Shown in pieces: positions 8,801 through 15,650 of a DNA stretch of 20,471 nucleotides; within the stretch, counting starts at the first letter, position 1; each line of letters opens with the position of its first letter. The DNA lies in NCBI GenBank assembly GCA_037380725.1, contig JARRRL010000021.1, forward strand, positions 1 to 20,471. Reading direction: 5' to 3'. A model generated the notes under the pieces. It was given only the letters and a program-made list of their open reading frames with translations. It had not been told where the DNA came from and made no database searches. The position numbers and the translations under genes are program-made. The DNA comes from JARRRL01 sp037380725. Its GTDB lineage: Bacteria > Pseudomonadota > Gammaproteobacteria > Pseudomonadales > JANQJO01.

Positions 8801-11800
8801 TACGCATTGAAAATCGAAGCCATGCCTCGACGAGGGCATTTTGTGTTGGTGTGGACCTATAACGAAAATCTGTTACACCGAGATACGGTAAATCGTTTGT
8901 CCACGCAAGCCTTGTCATTATTGTCTCGGGTTTTAGGGGTTTTAGTCAGTGTTCAGGAATTGGGTAAGCGTGCGGATCGACATCATATGCATCGTGCTGT
9001 CCCATTGTGCCCGGTGGATTTTGGTATAGAGGGTGTGAGTGACAGTGATTGGTCGTGTTTAGTGGCGGATTTCCCCGAAATGCGGGAAGTGTGGGCACCG
9101 CTCGGTGTGAGCGCGTGTATTTTTGAGAATCAATTAAAAAGTCCCTTGACCCTCACGCGTGGCAGTCAGGCGATACGCTGCGCATTTTCCAGTGTAACCG
9201 CTTTTCGAAAACGAGTGGAAGCGCTCAGCAGTTGGGTGCCACACATCGCATCACGTTGGGCCGTATTGCCAGAAGGTGCTGTGTTACTGGTTACCGATTC
9301 ACCGCGCAATGTGTGTGTTCGTGAGGTGCTGGATCGGCAGACCTGGGAAAAACCGGTGATGCCACGATCATGTTTAGACGAGCAAAATAGGCCAATTCCC
9401 TGTATTTTTGTCTTTTTATCTGGTTCGAATGGTCAAGGACTGGTGCGTTGTGATTACGACGTTCGCGCTTTAGAGCCAATCTTGGTGAGCGCGGTATTGG
9501 TGGCCTTATCGGAAGGCACTATGGGGCCAATTAAAAACGCGATGAGTGCGTTGTGGTCGGCTTGTCCGGGTGAGCTGAGCCAGTTTTCGTATGGTAAATC
9601 GTCGGTGATGACGTCAAAATCCAACGGTTTCGCTTTGTCCAGCGCGCTGCCCTGCGATTTTGATAAAGCGTGTCGGGCATATTGGACGCTGCGATTTCAG
9701 AAACAATTTCAGAAAGATACGGACGAAGTACCCTTTGGTTCATGGCTGCCGATCACCGAGTTAGTGGATTACACGGAGCAAGCGCCATCCCCATTACTGC
9801 GTCACACGACCTTGGATAGTTTGGTGGGTGCGTCGGATGTGGCGGCGGATACCAGTGAACGTGATGCATTAATTCGTGTTTTGCAGACAATTCGGCGAAA
9901 CGTGGTGCGATTGTGGGGAGAGCGGCATTGGGTGGTAAAAGTGGTGTTTGCGGATCGTCACGCCTTGGCTGAGTCTGGTATGGGAGCCGTTTGGGCCGAA
10001 TCGGTAGCGACGACGCCGCACTGTTGGTTACCGGTGCTGTTGGGTACGGGGCGGGAGTCACACGATGACACAGGCTGGTTTGATACCCAGTTGTGTCAAA
10101 GCGCACAGTATCCACCGAATTCAGAAGCACAATTGTTGGAGTGGCTCGATCGTCCGTCGCGCCATCACCTGACGGATATTGTGTTGCTGGTGGTTTCAGG
10201 GGAAAAAGGCGCTGCGGCGTTGGTGGACTGGCATCGCATTCAACTTGCCCCGTTTCAATTTCAATGGAACCCGGCGCATCCGGCGGAAGTGCGTTTGTCC
10301 GCGCACGTGGCTTTGGGAATTGCCACGGCGCAGACAGGAAGGGGCGCTGTTATTGCCACGCCGACGGATCAAGTGGTTGCTCAAGCGTTGTGGTTTCCGG
10401 GTGTAAAAAGCGCGATGGTGCACCAGATACCGCGCGATGTGCTCAGACGTGTTGATCAGGAGCAGGACGATGCCGTGGGTGCGGACGCATTGACTCAGCA
10501 CGGTGTTGGCGCTGTGATGGTGTTGGATATTGTGCCAACGGAAATACCCAAATCGACGGAAGCGTTTACGGTCGAGTTATCCAATTATCTGTCGGAACGA
10601 CTGGTGTTGGATTTATTGCCGGATGTGATTCGAGTGTGTCGTGAAGACGAATGGGGAATTGAGGCTTGCACTAAATGGCTACAAGATGCTCATGCGCGTT
10701 TTCAAGAAATGGTGGAACGGCAATTATCGCCGGTATGGTGGCAACCTGAAAATGAGTCGTGGTCCAGCGGAATGAGCAGTGCGAGGAGGGGGGATCTGCA
10801 ATTTTGGTTTCAGGCGGTCAGCGGTGCCTTACCCGGATGGCCTGCGGCGCTGCGCTGCGCCAGTTTGCTGTCCCCACAAAGCCGAATTTCGGAAAAGGGC
10901 TTCTCGACGCGTGCTGTGCGGAATTTACTGCATTGGTCGCAATGGTTTGGCTGGCGAGGTACTGTGCCGGATTACATGAACAGTACGCGGGATGAGCGCT
11001 GGGAGTTGACCCCCGATCAAGCGTGTTGGTTAGCCATGGAGTGGTGTTACCCGAGCCATTTTAACGTCAGCGCATTGCTGGAGCTGAAAGCGGATTCGGT
11101 GGATGCGCTGATGCGGGCTGTGCGTGCCGTGGTGTTGGCGGACCCTATTTTTCGACTGCAATTTATGGTGATCTACGATGAAGGGGGTGAGCGAATCACC
11201 TTGTCCAATCGACCTCAGCAAAGTTTTTCCCATTGTTCGGATGAGACATTAATCGATGCGGTGATGCATCGAGTGAGTTTTTCGTCGCGAAATATTGAGC
11301 AAACGCTGGAAAGTATTCGTGGTGTGGCGGCCACGTGGCAGGGGCAATTTGATTTGCTTCGGGCACCATTAGTCCGGTTTATCATTTTTGACGGTGGTGA
11401 GAAAAGCACGAGTTTTGTGTTGATCATGGGCCATCGCTTTGTCATCGACATCGGCGGCATTCACCATTTGGCCCAGCGACTGGAAGCGCATTTGAAAGGG
11501 CGCACAGTGAAGCCGATGCGCACGTGGCGGCATTGGTTAGCTTTCTTGGCGCAGCAACGCGCTCACGTTCGACAGTTGCCTCCGGTTTCACATGGTTATG
11601 CCTCGCAGATTCGTCGCAGTGAGGAGCGATTAAGTGAGCGTATTTGCCGTGCTTTGGATATAACGATGGAGCGTTTGCGGAGCAGTGTGTTTCAAAACCG
11701 AGCTGTTCGACGTCAATTTTTGGGTGCAGTCAGTGAAGCGCAAGGTATACGGTTTTGTCAGGGAAAACCGGGTCCACAGGATCCGCGCACTGGGTTGTGT

Positions 11801-12349
11801 TTAGCCACATTGGCGCTGGCTGTAAGCAGTTGGGTGGGGAGCGATGAGATGGTGATTGGGCAGCAATGGCCCATTCGGTGTGATCCTCGGGCGCGGCACT
11901 GGAGCGATGTGATTGGCGCTTTTGAATTTGTGTTTAAAAATCAGATAACCCTGATTGATGATTCCCCCCTAGCCACTGCCGAGCAGTTGATTCAAGTGAT
12001 TCCGGAGACCTTGCAAAACGCCATTTTCGATGCGTTCATGCACGATCATTTTGATGTGCTTGATGCGTTCAATTTGATTTCTTTTGAGCGCATTGATCAA
12101 CCGTATCGGGAGTGGAGCGGTGAGCGCTTACAGCCGGTTTCCTTGCCCTTGGGGATGGATGAGCATGGTGAGAATTATCGGCGCAGTTTCATCAGATTGG
12201 AAGCGGCGTTTGGCGCCGGAGGTTTGGAATTACGTTGGATTTATGACAGCCATTTGTTGCACGCTTCGCGCCTCGAAGGGTTGATCGCGCATTTTGCTTA
12301 TTACTGGAAGAAATTACAAAATGAGTTGAAAAATCAGGTCAGTTTGTGA
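5837..12349 (+). CDS. Giant degenerate NRPS-like protein, C-terminal part (A-T-C-A-T-E), from the assembly gap
   Basis: This part supplies 2,170 codons ending at TGA 12347-12349. Domains, by nucleotide: rest of A1 (to about 7290; HAGIWPFLASVLAGVPVMWLPP resembles 'FD.s.wei...LlaGa.lv..p', and VGRVPLGFVRPAIL resembles 'iGrPi.ntr.yvl'); carrier T1 (about 7310-7520) with SELGGDWFDL where LGGDS/LGGHS is expected, so the phosphopantetheine Ser is Trp (7418-7420); condensation C2 (about 7600-8940) with PLSVYHLGLL, YWQERLEW and HRLLFDM for HHxxxDG; A2 (about 9050-10700) with a partial A3 loop SGSNGQG (9419-9439) and ALWFPGVKSAMV in place of 'aLl.hPgVreAvV'; carrier T2 (about 10780-10980), where GFS may keep the Ser (10904-10906); and a C-terminal epimerisation-like domain (about 10990-12340) with TPDQACWL, SHFNVSALLEL and HRFVIDIGG for HHxxxDxxS. 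Total with the 5' part is about 2,930 aa, normal for a two-module synthetase. There is no thioesterase. It is likely a pseudoenzyme or an extremely diverged synthetase. Confidence 0.72.
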   Translation, partial: GKLSLVYIDVRSVLSQVRHGLALCAEQGIHVDRWGYKQWADAHYLPDAGVPRVVAVWLKKVAACVAEQTIERAIRGAGDDPVFGYFDPTVVVSSQSRFVSNSGYWLAQARYLERFAVQNHSVLGSVVFVGQCLDHAGIWPFLASVLAGVPVMWLPPPLLFSPSMHDKFGLPTLLVDFLFLDRERVDPTGGRRVNTALCFIPELCFAQLNMDQRLRRVAIGLQQWSRVVLMGEGRLCVPAQRSPRSDQSLPILLAVSEREAVTVGDKDSYVGRVPLGFVRPAILDGDAAIHDTLILESLLPQVNASASGSQVGSLTYCRSTLRIDVEGMWLSSRSRTNDRAKRRSSSKDETNKCPQSLRAKGMPPRLRWELAVHVVLRDRANPIIEPEDASFRPSGAWEAPCRFWERFVQWRMPISCWIKIRPESEAEGLCSIRLAPHYLNGLLAVFLDHVRTFAELAPWARFYCLSDTHWTAGVAPRWDEIFGHCPTITRTSFSPLKTTTFTRLVARVLGLSGVPQVSQTWSELGGDWFDLCRLTRLLQGMGWSWRMPIYALQQPVGRLALQLTHDTIPNQVEQNSVTSSVPSSEMSRRIVPLSVYHLGLLRRYRVALPQYVRCLQFSTSETVSVERVGAALAVWVDRFSVLASQFEHTEHGLQHVFFPVGGESNAVLSRRALDFRDIPFLSAFLEKQTLENCARDLEMSDAPPWRCLIYPKHQGRWFAWVFAHRLLFDMSEWLDSTRCLQALLSEMQDLSSEKQMKMLLQNVPASALPWALRQQNPLPAVVLEQCAYFWQERLEWRATRLFEGVSAEDDTDAMRDGFKSCVQTLPWPINGSLWRMALANGNIDSLTLILWAVVKALSESRDQTPLCLDLEVPWTPLNGVDQHKGSRQFGIVPLFLSLHNWSQRQGDPGLGLSALKQQLYTTLMAPHPDHLLLSGKAMYEQLYDALYKQEVCFTYFNALSESRDLSPLADAEQLHRFAPGEFLNRHTAYALKIEAMPRRGHFVLVWTYNENLLHRDTVNRLSTQALSLLSRVLGVLVSVQELGKRADRHHMHRAVPLCPVDFGIEGVSDSDWSCLVADFPEMREVWAPLGVSACIFENQLKSPLTLTRGSQAIRCAFSSVTAFRKRVEALSSWVPHIASRWAVLPEGAVLLVTDSPRNVCVREVLDRQTWEKPVMPRSCLDEQNRPIPCIFVFLSGSNGQGLVRCDYDVRALEPILVSAVLVALSEGTMGPIKNAMSALWSACPGELSQFSYGKSSVMTSKSNGFALSSALPCDFDKACRAYWTLRFQKQFQKDTDEVPFGSWLPITELVDYTEQAPSPLLRHTTLDSLVGASDVAADTSERDALIRVLQTIRRNVVRLWGERHWVVKVVFADRHALAESGMGAVWAESVATTPHCWLPVLLGTGRESHDDTGWFDTQLCQSAQYPPNSEAQLLEWLDRPSRHHLTDIVLLVVSGEKGAAALVDWHRIQLAPFQFQWNPAHPAEVRLSAHVALGIATAQTGRGAVIATPTDQVVAQALWFPGVKSAMVHQIPRDVLRRVDQEQDDAVGADALTQHGVGAVMVLDIVPTEIPKSTEAFTVELSNYLSERLVLDLLPDVIRVCREDEWGIEACTKWLQDAHARFQEMVERQLSPVWWQPENESWSSGMSSARRGDLQFWFQAVSGALPGWPAALRCASLLSPQSRISEKGFSTRAVRNLLHWSQWFGWRGTVPDYMNSTRDERWELTPDQACWLAMEWCYPSHFNVSALLELKADSVDALMRAVRAVVLADPIFRLQFMVIYDEGGERITLSNRPQQSFSHCSDETLIDAVMHRVSFSSRNIEQTLESIRGVAATWQGQFDLLRAPLVRFIIFDGGEKSTSFVLIMGHRFVIDIGGIHHLAQRLEAHLKGRTVKPMRTWRHWLAFLAQQRAHVRQLPPVSHGYASQIRRSEERLSERICRALDITMERLRSSVFQNRAVRRQFLGAVSEAQGIRFCQGKPGPQDPRTGLCLATLALAVSSWVGSDEMVIGQQWPIRCDPRARHWSDVIGAFEFVFKNQITLIDDSPLATAEQLIQVIPETLQNAIFDAFMHDHFDVLDAFNLISFERIDQPYREWSGERLQPVSLPLGMDEHGENYRRSFIRLEAAFGAGGLELRWIYDSHLLHASRLEGLIAHFAYYWKKLQNELKNQVSL

Positions 12350-12361
12350 GCCGCTTTTCAC

Positions 12362-12379
12362 TGGCGCGTTTGGGCGCCA
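12362..12379 (+). terminator. Possible weak terminator after the NRPS-like gene
   Basis: TGGCGC at 12362-12367 and GCGCCA at 12374-12379 form a perfect 6-bp GC-rich stem with a 6-nt loop, 12 nt after the stop codon of the giant gene. The following TTATATTGTCTT is only partly T-rich, so intrinsic termination would be inefficient. Confidence 0.4.
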
Positions 12380-12389
12380 TTATATTGTC

Positions 12390-12553
12390 TTACTAGCACC
12401 ATATTGCCTTACTACCATATTGTCTTACTACCACATTGTCTTACTACCACATTGTCTTACTACCACATTGTCTTACTACCACATTGTCTTACTACCACAT
12501 TGTCTTACTACCACATTTATCTTGCTGAACATCTATCTTGTTGAGCAATTGTC
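12390..12553. repeat. 16-bp tandem repeat array between the NRPS-like gene and cas3
   Basis: The unit TTACTACCACATTGTC occurs five times perfectly and head to tail at 12425-12504. Imperfect units precede it (12390-12408 and 12409-12424) and follow it (12505-12521, 12522-12537, 12538-12553), the last two drifting to TTGnTGAnCAnnTnTC. There are no spacers between units, so it is not a CRISPR array. It is non-coding, and the unit length is not a multiple of three. It lies 140-300 bp upstream of cas3, and copy number probably varies between strains. Confidence 0.92.
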
Positions 12554-12692
12554 TTGTTGCGCAGTGCTACACTGAATACACCGGATATCCGTGAAATCCT
12601 GATGTTGCGTTATTCATATCGTACATTCACATTGTACAGAAATCATCGTCAATAAATTTTCCATTTAGCATTAAATTGAGTTTTCCGTTTTT
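12554..12692 (+). promoter_or_regulatory. Probable cas operon promoter region
   Basis: The 139 bp before cas3 carry the perfect 10-bp palindrome CGGATATCCG at 12582-12591 and an AT-rich stretch after it. TTCACA (12626) and AATAAA (12651) could be -35 and -10 boxes, but their 19-bp spacing is too long to be convincing. The operon's first gene starts here, so a promoter is expected on positional grounds. Its exact site is not visible to me. Confidence 0.35.
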
Positions 12693-14954
12693 ATGGTTGA
12701 TCAATTTTTGGCTCATGTTCGCCAAGAACGTGATGGTACATGGATTAAACATGAGCTTGAATCGCATTTGCGAGATGTCAGTACGCTGGCTGCGGCGATG
12801 GCTGAAAATTTTCAGAGTCGTGATTGGGCGGCAGTGGCGGGGTTGTGGCATGATCTGGGAAAGTACAGTGCTTCATTTCAACAATACATCAAAACAGCCT
12901 CGGGTTATGAGGCGCAAGCGCATATCGAGCAAGGTAAGGGGCGCGTGGATCACTCGACCGCTGGGGCCTTGTATGCCATGGATACCGATAAGACATCGGG
13001 ACAATTATTAGCGTATTTGATTGCGGGTCACCATGCCGGATTACCGGATTGGCATACCGCAGAGGCGGGGGGATCGGCGCTGAGTGTCCGGCTTAAAAAA
13101 GGAAAAGAAAAAAATTATTTGAATGAGGCGTTGGCGGCAGCTATACCTGAGGACATACTCAATCCAGCCTTTCATTTTACCAAACCTTTGGGTGGTAGTG
13201 AGGGCTTGCATGTGTGGCTGCGGATGTTATTTTCTTGCTTGGTCGATGCTGATTTTCTGGATACGGAACGGTTTATGGACCCAGAAAGATCAGCAGAGCG
13301 AGAGGCGCATTGGAATCTGTCTGATTTAAAATCACAGTTTGATGCCTACATGGCGGAAAAGGCGCGCGCCAGTGAAGCGACGAGCGTCAATCAATGTCGA
13401 GCGTCTGTGTTACGGGATTGTCGCTGCGCTGGACTGAGTGATCCAGGTATTTTCACGTTAACCGTACCGACGGGGGGTGGTAAAACCCTGTCTGGCATGG
13501 CCTTTGCGCTGGAGCACGCTGTGCGACACAATAAGCAACGTATTATTGTCGCGATTCCGTATACCAGCATCATTGAACAAACCGCTGAACAATATCGCGC
13601 TATTTTTGGTGATGCGGTATTGGAGCATCACGCTAATCTTGATCCAGAGCAGTTAGAGCAAGAGGATGCGCGAACCCGGTTGGCGGCGGAAAATTGGGAT
13701 GCGCCGATCATTGTGACTACCAATGTGCAATTGTTGGAGTCTCTTTTTGCTGCGCGCACCAGTCGATGTCGTAAATTACACAATGTGGTGAATTCGGTCA
13801 TCATTCTGGATGAAGCACAACTGCTTCCACCTGACTTTCTGCAACCGATTTTGGATGTGTTGCGTCTCTTGACGAGCTCTTATGGCGTAACCTTAGTGCT
13901 ATCTTCTGCGACTCAGCCAGCATTGGAGACAATGAAGGATAGTTTTGGGCGTGTCAAATTGCGTGGTTTGGACGCTAAGCAGGAAATTATTTCTGATGTG
14001 GAGGCGTTATTTAGAACTTTATCTCGCGTCGATGTGCAAATGCCTCAGGATTTGCAACAACGCATAAGTTGGGATGAGTTAGCACAAGCATTGGTTGCGC
14101 ATCCGAGTGTATTAGCAATTGTGAATACGCGGAAAGATGCGCGGGACTTGTTTCGACTGATGCCAGCAGGCACGATACACCTTTCAGCGCAACTCTGTGG
14201 TGAACACCGTTCTCGAATTATTGCCGATATTAAACAGCGATTACAGCGTGGTGAGTCAATCCGCGTCATCAGTACGCAATTGGTCGAGGCCGGTGTTGAT
14301 CTGGATTTTCCGGTTGTGTATCGCGCGTTGGCTGGAATGGATTCTATTTTTCAAGCAGCGGGGCGTTGTAATCGAGAAGGCAAATTGACACAAGACGGTA
14401 AATTAAAAAAAGGTTCAGTCGTCGTGTTTGTTCCACCAAAGGCTTCGCCGCGTGGATTGCTGTTGTATGGTGAGCAAGCCACGCGCAGTGTGTTGCGGGA
14501 ACGTGGTAATGTGACTTTATCTCAATCTCACACCTGGTTTGATGCTTATTTTAAACAGTATTTTTCTCAGGAAAATCCTGATAAGCACGATATTTTGCCT
14601 TTATTGGTGAAGGATGCTCGGCAGTGCAGAGTGCAATTTCGCAGCGCAGCAGAGCGGTTTCGACTTATTGAGGATACGGGGCGTTCGATTATTGTACCCT
14701 ACGGAGAAGATGGATTTAAATGGATAGACTTGTTGCGTTGTATGGGAGCAGAACGATTTTTATTGCGTCGCGTACAGCGTTATGTCGTGAACGTTTATGA
14801 ACATGAATTTAATAAACTCTTAGAAATCGGTGCCATTGAAGCATTGCAGCCGGGAGTTTGGGGTTTGGTTATTACCAATGGCTATGACGATCTGCTTGGC
14901 TTATGTTTAGCGGAAGATTTGTATGGTGGAAAGCCGGAAGCGTCGGTGTTTTGA
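12693..14954 (+). CDS. cas3: CRISPR-associated helicase-nuclease Cas3 (type I-C)
   Basis: Effector nuclease recruited by Cascade after R-loop formation; it unwinds and degrades target DNA. The 753-aa product has an N-terminal HD nuclease (His25 in ESHLRDV, His53-Asp54 in GLWHDLGKYSASFQ, then DHSTAGALYA and GHHAGLPDW) fused to a superfamily 2 helicase. Helicase motifs are Walker A PTGGGKT (Lys264), PYTSIIEQ, a DEAQ box at 373-376 in VIILDEAQLLPP, SAT at 405-407, and VISTQLVEAGVDLDFP followed by GRCNREGK. The DEAQ variant and size fit type I-C Cas3. All metal and ATP-site residues I can identify are present, so it should be active. The ATG has no strong ribosome binding site. The next gene starts 21 nt after its stop. 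This is the first gene of the operon. Confidence 0.97.
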   Translation: MVDQFLAHVRQERDGTWIKHELESHLRDVSTLAAAMAENFQSRDWAAVAGLWHDLGKYSASFQQYIKTASGYEAQAHIEQGKGRVDHSTAGALYAMDTDKTSGQLLAYLIAGHHAGLPDWHTAEAGGSALSVRLKKGKEKNYLNEALAAAIPEDILNPAFHFTKPLGGSEGLHVWLRMLFSCLVDADFLDTERFMDPERSAEREAHWNLSDLKSQFDAYMAEKARASEATSVNQCRASVLRDCRCAGLSDPGIFTLTVPTGGGKTLSGMAFALEHAVRHNKQRIIVAIPYTSIIEQTAEQYRAIFGDAVLEHHANLDPEQLEQEDARTRLAAENWDAPIIVTTNVQLLESLFAARTSRCRKLHNVVNSVIILDEAQLLPPDFLQPILDVLRLLTSSYGVTLVLSSATQPALETMKDSFGRVKLRGLDAKQEIISDVEALFRTLSRVDVQMPQDLQQRISWDELAQALVAHPSVLAIVNTRKDARDLFRLMPAGTIHLSAQLCGEHRSRIIADIKQRLQRGESIRVISTQLVEAGVDLDFPVVYRALAGMDSIFQAAGRCNREGKLTQDGKLKKGSVVVFVPPKASPRGLLLYGEQATRSVLRERGNVTLSQSHTWFDAYFKQYFSQENPDKHDILPLLVKDARQCRVQFRSAAERFRLIEDTGRSIIVPYGEDGFKWIDLLRCMGAERFLLRRVQRYVVNVYEHEFNKLLEIGAIEALQPGVWGLVITNGYDDLLGLCLAEDLYGGKPEASVF

Positions 14955-14975
14955 CGGAGGGATGGAGAGAAAGTG

Positions 14976-15650
14976 ATGGCTAAGAACTATTGTTTGGAAG
15001 TATCGGGTGACTACGCTTGTTTCACGCGTCCGGAAATGAAAGTTGAACGTGTCAGTTATGATGTGATCACGCCATCGTCGGCGCGTGCTATTTTCGAAGC
15101 CATTTTCTGGAAGCCTGCTATTCGATGGCAAATCACACAGATTGATGTGCTCAAACCCATCAAATGGATAACGGTTAGACGTAATGAGGTGGGTAGTGTG
15201 ATTTCATCCCCGACGGCGAAGCAGGTCAGCGGTGCCTCACACGATGCCATGGGTTTGTATGTGGAGGATGAGCGTCAGCAACGTGCTGGTTTGTTTCTGC
15301 GGGATGTGAAATACCGATTGCATGCGGATTTGCATTTTGACGCCAGCAAAGATCCGGAATCCACTTTTAGTAAATACACGGCGATGTTTGAACGTCGAGT
15401 TACGAAAGGCCAAACTTTTAATCAGCCTTATCTTGGAACGCGTGAGTTTTCATGTGCATTTCGGTTCGTCGGAGCTGATGATCTGGCTTCGGAGGCTCAG
15501 CCCATTTCGGTAGACAAATCGTTAGGTTGGATGCTTTACGATTTGGATTATCGTGATCCACGCAAACCCAAGCCTCGCTTTTTTAACGCGGATCTAAGAC
15601 AGGGCACTGTCTCGGTTCCGGCCTGGGACAGTGAAGAGGTGAAAGGATGA
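14976..15650 (+). CDS. cas5c: Type I-C Cascade subunit and pre-crRNA endoribonuclease Cas5c
   Basis: In type I-C systems Cas5 (Cas5d/Dvulg family) replaces Cas6: it cuts pre-crRNA within the repeat and then holds the 5' handle in Cascade. The 224-aa product begins AKNYCLEVSGDYACFTRPEMKVERVSYDV, a typical Cas5 RAMP N-terminus. It continues through TPSSARAIFEAIFWKP, the conserved RDVKYRLHADLHF strand and the Gly-rich region YLGTREFSCAF. I chose the ATG at 14976, since GGAG lies 8 nt upstream; a GTG directly before it would add one residue. I did not assign catalytic residues individually. The stop overlaps the cas8c start by four bases (ATGA), indicating coupled translation. Confidence 0.95.
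   Translation: MAKNYCLEVSGDYACFTRPEMKVERVSYDVITPSSARAIFEAIFWKPAIRWQITQIDVLKPIKWITVRRNEVGSVISSPTAKQVSGASHDAMGLYVEDERQQRAGLFLRDVKYRLHADLHFDASKDPESTFSKYTAMFERRVTKGQTFNQPYLGTREFSCAFRFVGADDLASEAQPISVDKSLGWMLYDLDYRDPRKPKPRFFNADLRQGTVSVPAWDSEEVKG

Noticed and set aside
12390..12553. Tandem array as a possible second CRISPR
   Set aside because: Units of 16 bp abut directly with no unique spacers, so this is a minisatellite.
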